This document shows positions 7,064 through 13,553 of a stretch of 16,891 nt of DNA, in pieces (the first letter of the stretch is position 1; each line of letters opens with the position of its first letter). Below the pieces are notes generated by a model that saw nothing but the letters and a program-made list of their open reading frames with translations, was not told the origin of the DNA and did no database searches. Source of the stretch: Gammaproteobacteria bacterium (GTDB taxonomy: Bacteria > Pseudomonadota > Gammaproteobacteria > QOAV01); the NCBI GenBank assembly GCA_027067235.1, contig JALXFQ010000243.1:1-16891 (forward strand). The letters run 5' to 3'. The position numbers were made by a program, and so were the translations under genes.

Positions 7064-7645
7064 ATGTTCGGCAAACTGTACGAAGCGGTGCTGCGTTGGG
7101 CTGCGCACAAACATGCGGTCTGGTACCTGGGCCTGCTGAGTTTCATGGAAGCGTCGTTTTTTCCGGTGCCGCCGGACGTGATGCTGGCGCCGATGGTGCT
7201 GGCGAATCGGCGCAAGGCCTGGCATTACGCGCTGGTGGCCACGCTGGCTTCCATTGCCGGCGCGGCGCTGGGATATATGATAGGCATGTTTCTGTATGAG
7301 GAACTGGCCCGGCCTATCGTCCACCTGTATCACCTTGAAGCCAGGCTGGAAACCGTGAAAAAACTGTTTGTCGATTACGGCGTCTGGATCATTTTTGTCG
7401 CCGGTTTTTCGCCGATCCCCTACAAGCTGTTTACGATTACAGCCGGTCTGGTCAATATGGCCTTTTTGCCGTTTCTCGGTGCCTCGTTCATCGGCAGAAG
7501 CGCGCGTTTTTTTCTGCTGGCCGGGCTGGTTTATGCCGGCGGTGATAAAATGGCCGACGGCCTGCAACGCCATGTCGAACGGATTGGCTGGGGAGTTGTG
7601 GTGCTGCTGGCGCTGGGCGTAGTCGGATATCAAATATGGCATTGA
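7064..7645 (+). CDS. yqaA: YqaA-family inner-membrane protein (DedA/VTT-like)
   Basis: Integral membrane protein of 193 residues with several hydrophobic stretches: about 18-30, 38-47, 55-78, 105-116, 123-141, 147-159 and 176-191. The re-entrant-type motif FMEASFFPVPPDVMLAP (27-43) and the later FSPIPYKLFTITAG (115-128) are characteristic of YqaA proteins, which belong to the wider DedA/VTT group. Members of that group have been linked to lipid-carrier or phospholipid movement across membranes; the role of YqaA itself is not established. The gene begins 8 bases after pcm with a poor ribosome binding site and ends 4 bases before nlpD, so it is translated within the same operon. Confidence 0.88.
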   Translation: MFGKLYEAVLRWAAHKHAVWYLGLLSFMEASFFPVPPDVMLAPMVLANRRKAWHYALVATLASIAGAALGYMIGMFLYEELARPIVHLYHLEARLETVKKLFVDYGVWIIFVAGFSPIPYKLFTITAGLVNMAFLPFLGASFIGRSARFFLLAGLVYAGGDKMADGLQRHVERIGWGVVVLLALGVVGYQIWH

Positions 7646-7649
7646 GAAT

Positions 7650-8468
7650 ATGGGATTGAACAGGTCAGTAGTGTTTTTCTTCATCGGCTTGCCGGGTTTG
7701 GCCAGCTGCTCTTTCCATACAGCCCAGGCGCCGGTGGAGACCCGCGCCACTTCCAGTGACCACGCCAGCATCCAGCCCCAGGAAATGGCGCCCGTCTACA
7801 TGGTCAAGCCCGGGGATACCCTGTACAGCATAGCCTGGCAAACGCACCGGGACTACAGGCAATTGGCCAGGTGGAATCACATCGAGCCGCCGTATCTGAT
7901 CAAATACGGGCAAACAATCAAGCTGTCACCTGCCGGAGCAAGGGCCAGGAAAACAAAAGCTGCGCTGCCGCCTATCGTGATTGAGCCGGAGGATGACGTT
8001 ATCGAACAGCAGGCTCTGCCGCAGACCCCGAGCGCGCCTGCCGCAGCCGCCAGCAGGCCGGCGCCGGCGCTTGAACCCGCAGCAGAAAAACCGCTACTGG
8101 GCAAGGTGAAACGCTGGCGCTGGCCCGCCAGGGGGAAGCACAAACGGGTCGTTTCTCGCAGGCAGGGCGTGGATGGCGTCGCCATCTACGGAAAACGCGG
8201 GCAGGCGGTCAAGGCAGCCGCCGCCGGTGAAGTCGTCTATCAGGGCTCGGGCATACTCGGGCTTGGCAAGCTTGTTATTATAAAACACAACGAAACCTAC
8301 CTCAGCGCCTATGCTCACAATGACCGCATTCTGGTGAAAGAGGGGCAGGTGATCCGACAGGGCCAGACCATTGCCAAAATGGGTAGCACCGACGCCAGCC
8401 GGGTTAATCTGTATTTTGAAATCAGGAAAAACGGCAAACCTATTAATCCACTTAAAGTGTTGCACTAA
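7650..8468 (+). CDS. nlpD: NlpD-type lipoprotein, LysM plus degenerate LytM domain
   Basis: Outer-membrane lipoprotein that activates the amidase AmiC during daughter-cell separation. It has 272 residues. The N-terminal signal ends in the lipobox LASC (17-20) with lipidated Cys20; Ser21 fits outer-membrane sorting. A LysM peptidoglycan-binding domain covers about 50-92 (YMVKPGDTLYSIA to YGQTIKL). A Pro/Ala-rich linker runs to about 145, and a LytM/M23-like domain covers about 175-270 (GQAVKAAAAGEVVYQGSG, LVIIKHNETYLSAYAHND, GSTDASRVNLYFEIR). The usual HxH zinc motif reads NLY (253-255), so both histidines are gone. Together with the missing HxxxD, this makes it a non-enzymatic activator. The ATG follows yqaA by 4 bases, and rpoS follows as in many proteobacteria. 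Confidence 0.93.
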   Translation: MGLNRSVVFFFIGLPGLASCSFHTAQAPVETRATSSDHASIQPQEMAPVYMVKPGDTLYSIAWQTHRDYRQLARWNHIEPPYLIKYGQTIKLSPAGARARKTKAALPPIVIEPEDDVIEQQALPQTPSAPAAAASRPAPALEPAAEKPLLGKVKRWRWPARGKHKRVVSRRQGVDGVAIYGKRGQAVKAAAAGEVVYQGSGILGLGKLVIIKHNETYLSAYAHNDRILVKEGQVIRQGQTIAKMGSTDASRVNLYFEIRKNGKPINPLKVLH

Positions 8469-8487
8469 ATTAAACCTGTAATATACT
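8460..8487 (+). promoter_or_regulatory. Possible distal rpoS promoter
   Basis: TTGCAC (8460-8465), 16 bases, then TATACT (8482-8487), overlapping the end of nlpD in an AT-rich stretch. The -10 matches five of six consensus bases but the -35 only three. It would give a leader of roughly 80 bases. Tentative. Confidence 0.35.
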
Positions 8488-8533
8488 GATGATAAAGAAT
8501 ATTAAATGCCTATCCTATCTTTTCAACAGCGGT

Positions 8534-8539
8534 TATAAT
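8534..8539 (+). promoter_or_regulatory. Possible proximal rpoS -10 element
   Basis: A perfect TATAAT in the nlpD-rpoS gap. No good -35 is seen at the right distance. A transcript from here would start about 28 bases before the ATG at 8574 and could not encode a longer N-terminus. Confidence 0.4.
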
Positions 8540-8573
8540 TCTTTTTCCAGGTGTGAGGGCTGAACAGGGCGAC

Positions 8574-9431
8574 ATGGCGGTTTCCGGTAATCAATTATCC
8601 CAGGCGGATGCAACCCGTATTTATCTGAAGCAGATTGGCTTCTCACCCTTGCTGACCGCGGAGGACGAAATCCGCATCGGCCGGCTGGTGGCAAAAGGCG
8701 ACGAGGATGCCAGAAGGCAGATGATAGAAAGCAATCTGCGACTGGTGGTGAAGATTTCACGTCGTTACCTGAATCGCGGCCTGCCGCTACTGGATCTGAT
8801 CGAGGAAGGCAATCTCGGCCTGATCCGTGCCGTGGAGAAATTTGATCCGGAGCGCGGATTCCGGTTTTCCACCTACGCCACCTGGTGGATTCGCCAGACC
8901 ATCGAACGGGCGTTGATGAACCAGACTCGCACCATTCGCCTTCCCGTGCATGTGCTCAAGGAAATCAACGTTTATCATCGTGCCGCGCGGGAACTGACCC
9001 AGCAACTGGATCACGAGCCAACGGCCGGAGAAATCGCGGAAAAACTCGACGTGCCGCTGGAAGACGTGAAAAAAATGCTCGATCTGACCGAGAACGTGAC
9101 TTCTTTCGATACGCCTTTCGAACATGATCCCGATCGTTCGCTGATGGAATCCGTGGCCGATGACAAGGCCAGTGATCCGGCGGACATTCTGCAGGCGGAT
9201 ATTGTCGACAAATATATCGACAGCTGGCTCAACAGCCTGACCGAGAAGCAGCGGGAAGTCATTGAGCGGCGCTTTGGCCTGCGTGGCCGCGATACCCAGA
9301 CGCTGGAAGAAGTCGGCAGGGAAGTCGGCGTAACCCGGGAGAGAGTGCGCCAGATTCAGGTGGAAGCCTTGCAGAAACTACGCGGGTTGCTGGAAAAGAA
9401 CGGTTATTCCTTCGACATGCTGTCGCGCTGA
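8574..9431 (+). CDS. rpoS: RNA polymerase sigma factor RpoS, with a short N-terminus
   Basis: Stationary-phase and general-stress sigma factor. From ATG at 8574 it has 285 residues, against about 330 in E. coli and Pseudomonas. Region 1.2 begins at ADATRIYLKQIGFSPLLTAE. Region 2 is highly conserved (IESNLRLVVKISRRY, LLDLIEEGNLGLIRAVEKFD, RGFRFSTYATWWIRQTIERA), followed by the RpoS-like RTIRLPVHVLKEIN and LDHEPTAGEIAEKLD of region 3. Region 4 has KQREVIERRFGLRG and the helix-turn-helix TLEEVGREVGVTRERVRQIQ. Region 1.1 is essentially missing; codons before 8574 read into promoter-like AT-rich DNA and then a stop at 8493. A GTG at 8553 is in frame but has no ribosome binding site, while AGGG at 8566-8569 is close before the ATG. 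The nlpD neighbourhood confirms RpoS rather than RpoD or RpoH. Confidence 0.93.
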   Translation: MAVSGNQLSQADATRIYLKQIGFSPLLTAEDEIRIGRLVAKGDEDARRQMIESNLRLVVKISRRYLNRGLPLLDLIEEGNLGLIRAVEKFDPERGFRFSTYATWWIRQTIERALMNQTRTIRLPVHVLKEINVYHRAARELTQQLDHEPTAGEIAEKLDVPLEDVKKMLDLTENVTSFDTPFEHDPDRSLMESVADDKASDPADILQADIVDKYIDSWLNSLTEKQREVIERRFGLRGRDTQTLEEVGREVGVTRERVRQIQVEALQKLRGLLEKNGYSFDMLSR

Positions 9432-9442
9432 GTCATTCCGTT

Positions 9443-9811
9443 TTATACAAAAAGAGCCGCAACCACGCGCCTGCCTTCATGTACCAGAACATTATAGGTA
9501 TGACAGGCGTTTCTTGTGGTCATGCATTCCAGACCGATTTGCCGATGTAACAGCGGGGTCAGCAGCTCCGGCGCCGGGAACCGCTGCTGCTGGCCGGTTC
9601 CCAGTAACACAATGGCCGGCTCCAGCGCCGCCATTTTGCTGAAATCCTCCTGCCTGAGTGCTGCCGGGTTTTCGATAGCCCAGTCGCTGATCAGGACGTC
9701 GCTGGCGACAATCAGCGGACGACTGAAAAACGTCTCGTTGATGCCGATGCGGCCTGGTTCATAGGAGCGGATCAGATTGATGCCGGCGTCCATTTCCTGA
9801 TTGATTTGCAT
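9443..9811 (-). CDS. Mth938/DUF498-type small conserved protein
   Basis: A 122-residue protein of the Mth938-like (DUF498/DUF598) family, related to mitochondrial NDUFAF3, a complex I assembly factor. The bacterial role is not established. Family features seen are INLIRSYEPGRIGIN near the N-terminus, ISDW in the middle, the signature VLLGTGQQQRFPAP, and ACHTYNVLVHEGRRVVAAL at the C-terminus. The frame could be extended to 9883, but the ATG at 9811 follows GGAAAGG and gives the normal family start just before the NLIR segment. The gene is convergent with rpoS, whose stop is 11 bases away, and divergent from alaC. A weak -10 (TATACT on the minus strand, 9849-9854) lies about 40 bases upstream. 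Confidence 0.85.
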   Translation of the reverse strand: MQINQEMDAGINLIRSYEPGRIGINETFFSRPLIVASDVLISDWAIENPAALRQEDFSKMAALEPAIVLLGTGQQQRFPAPELLTPLLHRQIGLECMTTRNACHTYNVLVHEGRRVVAALFV

Positions 9812-9841
9812 AGCCTTTCCGGTAACGAATTCATCCAGTAA

Positions 9842-9870
9842 TTGACACAGTATAACGGCGACAGTATGGT
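9842..9870 (+). promoter_or_regulatory. Sigma-70 promoter of alaC-hom
   Basis: Perfect TTGACA (9842-9847), 17-base spacer, TATGGT (9865-9870; four of six matches). Transcription would start near 9877, about 46 bases before the GTG at 9923. A minus-strand TATACT (9849-9854) falls inside the spacer, so divergent transcripts of alaC and the Mth938-type gene may compete. Confidence 0.6.
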
Positions 9871-9922
9871 TCCGTCTCGCCAAGTTTCTTTAACCCGTTT
9901 CAGCGCGCCTTCAGGCCTAATT

Positions 9923-11143
9923 GTGACCGAGATCGACCAGTTTCCGCGTATCAAGCGCCTACCGCCCTATGTGTTCAACATCGTCAATGAACTGAAGGCG
10001 GCAGCGCGCCAGCGTGGCGAGGATATTATCGACTTCGGCATGGGCAACCCGGACCAGCCCGCGCCCGAGCACATCCGCAAAAAGCTCATCGAAACCATAG
10101 AAAAACCGCAGGTGCATCGCTATTCCATGTCGCGCGGCATACCGCGTCTGCGCAAGGCTATCAGCAACTGGTACCGGGCCCGCTTCGGCGTGGCTATCGA
10201 CCCGGAATCCGAGGCCATTGTCACCATTGGTTCGAAAGAGGGGCTGGCGCATCTGGCGCTGGCGACCGTCGGGCCGGGCGATGCCGTGCTGGTGCCAAAC
10301 CCGTCTTACCCGATCCATCCCTACGGCTTCATCATTGCCGGCGCCGACATTCGCCATGTGCCGCTCAATCACGACGTCGATTTTTTTTACGAACTGGAGC
10401 GGGCGATCAAGGATTCCTGGCCCAAGCCAAAGATGCTGGTGCTGAATTTCCCCGGTAATCCGACCACCCATTGTGTCGAACTGGACTTTTTTGAGCGCGT
10501 AGTGGCCATAGCACGCAAGCATTCCATCTGGGTGGTTCATGATCTGGCCTATGCCGATATTGTGTTTGACGGCTATGTTGCTCCGTCCATATTGCAGGTG
10601 CCCGGCGCAAAGGATATCGCCGTGGAATCGTTTTCCCTGTCCAAGAGTTACAACATGCCCGGCTGGCGGGTAGGCTTCATGGTAGGGAACCCGGCCCTGG
10701 TGGGTGCCCTGACGCGGCTCAAGTCCTATCTGGATTACGGCATGTTTACGCCCATCCAGGTAGCCTCCATCCTGGCGCTGGAGGGACCGCAGGATTGTGT
10801 CAGGGAAATACGTGACATGTACCAGAGCCGGCGTAACGTGCTCTGTGACGGACTCAATGCTGCGGGCTGGCCGGTGGAGCGCCCGAAAGCCACCATGTTC
10901 GTGTGGGCGAAAATACCCGGGGCGTATGCAGAGATGGGGTCACTGGAGTTTTCCAAAAAATTGCTGCGGGAGGCGAAAGTGGCGGTGTCGCCAGGCATTG
11001 GCTTCGGCGAATATGGCGACAGCCATGTGCGCTTCAGCCTGATCGAAAACGAGCACCGCACCCGCCAGGCGGTGCGCTCCATCAAACAGATGATCAAAAA
11101 CGACGGGCTGCTGGAAACGCCCGCACAGGAGTCGGCAGTTTGA
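9923..11143 (+). CDS. alaC: Alanine aminotransferase AlaC (glutamate-pyruvate type)
   Basis: PLP-dependent class I/II aminotransferase that makes alanine from pyruvate with glutamate as donor. It aligns closely with E. coli AlaC (YfdZ, 412 residues): FPRIKRLPPYVFNIVNELK, RGEDIIDFGMGNPD (31-44), YSMSRGIPRLRKAIS (67-81), AIVTIGSKEGLAHL (98-111), NFPGNPTTHCVELDFF (175-190), HDLAYADIVFDG (206-217) and the PLP lysine K241 in SLSKSYNMPGWRVGF, then HVRFSLIEN near the end. Starts at TTG 9842 and ATG 9866 are in frame but overlap a strong promoter (-35 at 9842, -10 at 9865). GTG at 9923 has an AGG about 8 bases upstream and gives 406 residues beginning MTEIDQFPRIKRLPPY. Its stop overlaps the TTG start of hom. 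Confidence 0.93.
   Translation: MTEIDQFPRIKRLPPYVFNIVNELKAAARQRGEDIIDFGMGNPDQPAPEHIRKKLIETIEKPQVHRYSMSRGIPRLRKAISNWYRARFGVAIDPESEAIVTIGSKEGLAHLALATVGPGDAVLVPNPSYPIHPYGFIIAGADIRHVPLNHDVDFFYELERAIKDSWPKPKMLVLNFPGNPTTHCVELDFFERVVAIARKHSIWVVHDLAYADIVFDGYVAPSILQVPGAKDIAVESFSLSKSYNMPGWRVGFMVGNPALVGALTRLKSYLDYGMFTPIQVASILALEGPQDCVREIRDMYQSRRNVLCDGLNAAGWPVERPKATMFVWAKIPGAYAEMGSLEFSKKLLREAKVAVSPGIGFGEYGDSHVRFSLIENEHRTRQAVRSIKQMIKNDGLLETPAQESAV
11127..11131 (+). promoter_or_regulatory. Ribosome binding site that sets the hom start
   Basis: AGGAG inside the end of alaC, 8 bases before the TTG at 11140. It supports the TTG start and translational coupling of hom to alaC. Confidence 0.65.
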
Positions 11144-12456
11144 AACCGGTAAACGTGGGCATACTCGGGCTGGGGACGGTGGGCGGCGGTACCGCCAATG
11201 TACTGATGCGCAATGCGGAAGAAATCGAGCGGCGCGCAGGGCGGCAGATCCAGGTCAGCATGGCGTCGGTGCGCAATATGTCCAAACCCAGGATCTGTGA
11301 TACCTCACATATAGAGCTCACAGAAGAACCATTCCATATCGTCAATCATCCCGATATCGACATCGTGGTGGAACTGATCGGCGGCGATACGCTGGCGCGG
11401 GAACTGGTATTGCAGGCCATCGCCAATGGCAAGCATGTGGTCACCGCCAACAAGGCGCTGATTGCTGTTCACGGTAACGAGATTTTTGCCGCAGCCGAAA
11501 ACCAGGGCGTCGTGGTCGCTTTCGAGGCGGCCGTTGCTGGCGGCATCGCCATCATCAAGGCCATTCGCGAAGGGCTGGCCGGCAACCGCATCCAGTGGCT
11601 GGCGGGTATTATCAATGGCACCAGCAATTTCATCCTCACCGAAATGCGCGACAAGGGCCGCGTGTTTGCCGATGTGCTCAAGGAGGCGCAGGCCCTGGGC
11701 TATGCCGAAGCAGATCCGACATTTGATGTAGAAGGCATAGACGCGGCGCACAAGCTGACTATTTTGTGTTCCATTGCCTTTGGCGTGCCCCTTCACTTTG
11801 AAAAAGCCGTTACTGAAGGCATTTCCACGATTACGCCCACGGATGTAGGTTACGCGGAAAGGCTGGGTTACCGCATCAAACACCTGGGCATCACGCGCAG
11901 GACCGAAGCCGGCATCGAGCTGCGGGTACACCCGACCCTGATACCGGAACGGCGTCTCATCGCCAATGTGGACGGCGTCATGAATGCGGTGCTGGTGGTT
12001 GGTGACGCGGTAGGCCCGACGCTGCATTATGGCGCCGGCGCTGGCGCCGAACCCACCGCCTCGGCGGTAGTTGCCGACCTGGTTGACGTCACCCGCGTGC
12101 TGACCACCGACCCGGATAACCGTGTGCCGCATCTGGCATTTCAGACTTCCAGCATCAATGACGCTATTCCTTTTCTCGCCATGGATGAGGTGAAGACGGC
12201 CTACTATCTGCGCATGTGCGTTTCCAACCGGCCCGGCGTACTGGCCGAGATTACCCGCATACTGGGCGACCGCAATATCAGTATCAGGGCCATCGAACAG
12301 ATGGAAGCCTCGGCGGCCGAAGCGAATGTGAGTGTCATACTGCTCACCGATATCTGCCTGGAAAAGGATATGAACGAGGCGCTGACCTGTATCGAGGAAT
12401 TGCCGGCCAGCCAGGGAAAGGTCATTCGCATACGGGTGGAATCATTGAACGCCTGA
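11140..12456 (+). CDS. hom: Homoserine dehydrogenase
   Basis: NAD(P)-dependent enzyme that reduces aspartate semialdehyde to homoserine, the branch point to threonine and methionine. It has 438 residues. The Rossmann motif GLGTVGGG lies at 10-17, followed by VVELIGG (76-82), VVTANKALI (100-108), FEAAVAGGI (128-136), GIINGTSNFIL (157-167), and the signature EADPTFDVEGIDAAHK (190-205) ending in the catalytic lysine. A C-terminal ACT domain covers about 355-432 (YYLRMCVSNRPGVLAEITRIL), the usual site of threonine feedback inhibition. The frame is open far upstream, but TTG at 11140 overlaps the alaC stop (TTGA), follows AGGAG by 8 bases and gives MKPVNVGILGLGTVG as in relatives. GTG at 11155 is a weaker alternative. 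There is no fused aspartokinase. thrC, its common downstream partner, is missing. Confidence 0.96.
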   Translation: MKPVNVGILGLGTVGGGTANVLMRNAEEIERRAGRQIQVSMASVRNMSKPRICDTSHIELTEEPFHIVNHPDIDIVVELIGGDTLARELVLQAIANGKHVVTANKALIAVHGNEIFAAAENQGVVVAFEAAVAGGIAIIKAIREGLAGNRIQWLAGIINGTSNFILTEMRDKGRVFADVLKEAQALGYAEADPTFDVEGIDAAHKLTILCSIAFGVPLHFEKAVTEGISTITPTDVGYAERLGYRIKHLGITRRTEAGIELRVHPTLIPERRLIANVDGVMNAVLVVGDAVGPTLHYGAGAGAEPTASAVVADLVDVTRVLTTDPDNRVPHLAFQTSSINDAIPFLAMDEVKTAYYLRMCVSNRPGVLAEITRILGDRNISIRAIEQMEASAAEANVSVILLTDICLEKDMNEALTCIEELPASQGKVIRIRVESLNA

Positions 12457-12521
12457 GCTGGCGTTGATGATTATTTCGGCTAAAAAAAGGACAGCAGGTC
12501 ATATCGACAGGGACTTTCAGC

Positions 12522-13475
12522 ATGCAGCAGACAGATAAGATTTTCATAGCCGGTCACCGCGGGCTGGTGGGTTCAGCCATAGCCCGCAATCTGCGGAAAA
12601 AGGGATTCAACAACATCGTCACACGCGGGCGGGAGCAGATGGATCTGTGCGACCAGGCCGCAGTATTCCGGTTTCTGCAGGATGAGCGGCCGGACTACGT
12701 GGTCGTGGCCGCTGCCAAGGTTGGTGGCATACACGCCAACAATACCTACCGCGCCGAGTTTATTTACAGTAACCTCATGGTGCAGTCCAATCTGATTCAC
12801 GGCTCCCATCTGGCCGGCGTCAAACGCCTGCTTTTTCTCGGCAGCTCCTGCGTGTATCCGCGTGACTGCCCACAGCCGATGAAGGAAGAATACCTGCTCA
12901 CCGGGCCGCTGGAAAAGACCAACGAGCCCTACGCCATTGCCAAGATAGCCGGTATCCGCATGTGCGATGCCTATAACGACCAGTACGGGACTGACTATGT
13001 TTCCGTCATGCCCACCAATCTGTACGGAATAAACGATAATTTTGATCTCAGTACATCCCATGTTGTTCCAGCGCTTATTCGCAAGTTTCACGAGGCCAGG
13101 GTCTCCGGAGCAAAATCCGTGGTGGTCTGGGGCAGCGGCAAGCCCCTGCGCGAATTCATGTACGTGGATGACCTGGCCGACGCCTGCGTTTTCATCCTGC
13201 AAAAGCAGGGGCTCCGGGACATGGTCAATATTGGCACGGGGCAGGAAGTTTCCATACGCCAGCTGGCCGAACTGGTCGGCGAAGCCGTTGGCTTCGAGGG
13301 AGAGCTGGAGTTTGATGCAGACAAGCCCGATGGCACCCCGAGAAAACTGCTCGATTGCTCACGCTTGCAGGCTCTTGGCTGGGAGCCAAAAATCCAGCTT
13401 CGCGAAGGTCTGCGACTGGCCTACCAGGGCTTCCTGGCGCACCTGGATAAGGAGCGCCGTCTTACCGGTAGTTGA
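12522..13475 (+). CDS. fcl: GDP-L-fucose synthase
   Basis: NADPH-dependent epimerase/reductase that turns GDP-4-keto-6-deoxy-mannose into GDP-L-fucose for surface polysaccharide. It has 317 residues and matches E. coli Fcl (WcaG) throughout: IAGHRGLVGSAIARNL (9-24), AAAKVGGIHANNTY (63-76), FLGSSCVYP (105-113), EPYAIAKIAGI (135-145), SVMPTNLYG (161-169), TSHVVPALIRKFHEA (178-192), VVWGSGKPLREFMYVDDLA and KPDGTPRKLLD. The catalytic set S108, C110, Y137, K141 and H180 is complete, one position offset from E. coli. AGGGA at 12509-12513 lies 8 bases before the ATG. gmd, which makes the substrate, is not adjacent. Its place, 65 bases after hom on the same strand, is unexpected for a sugar-nucleotide gene. 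Confidence 0.96.
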   Translation: MQQTDKIFIAGHRGLVGSAIARNLRKKGFNNIVTRGREQMDLCDQAAVFRFLQDERPDYVVVAAAKVGGIHANNTYRAEFIYSNLMVQSNLIHGSHLAGVKRLLFLGSSCVYPRDCPQPMKEEYLLTGPLEKTNEPYAIAKIAGIRMCDAYNDQYGTDYVSVMPTNLYGINDNFDLSTSHVVPALIRKFHEARVSGAKSVVVWGSGKPLREFMYVDDLADACVFILQKQGLRDMVNIGTGQEVSIRQLAELVGEAVGFEGELEFDADKPDGTPRKLLDCSRLQALGWEPKIQLREGLRLAYQGFLAHLDKERRLTGS

Positions 13476-13504
13476 AGCGTCGACGCCGTCGTCTGATCGA
13501 CCCG

Positions 13505-13538
13505 GGCAGGCTGTCGCTGCCGCAACGACAGGTATGCC
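13505..13538 (+). other. Imperfect hairpin before the RpfE-like gene
   Basis: CTGTCG (13511-13516) pairs with CGACAG (13526-13531) around a 9-base loop. GGCA (13505-13508) can pair with TGCC (13535-13538) beyond a small internal loop. There is no T-run, so it is not a standard terminator. It ends directly before the GGGGTGA ribosome binding site and could affect translation, or it could be chance. Confidence 0.35.
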
Positions 13539-13553
13539 GGGGTGACGGCAGCC

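Noticed and set aside
8553..8573. GTG start adding seven residues to RpoS
   Set aside because: It has no ribosome binding site, and the added residues do not resemble RpoS region 1.1.
10903..11139. Upstream open extension of the hom frame
   Set aside because: It overlaps the coding sequence of alaC, has no homoserine dehydrogenase features, and the TTG at 11140 has the proper ribosome binding site.
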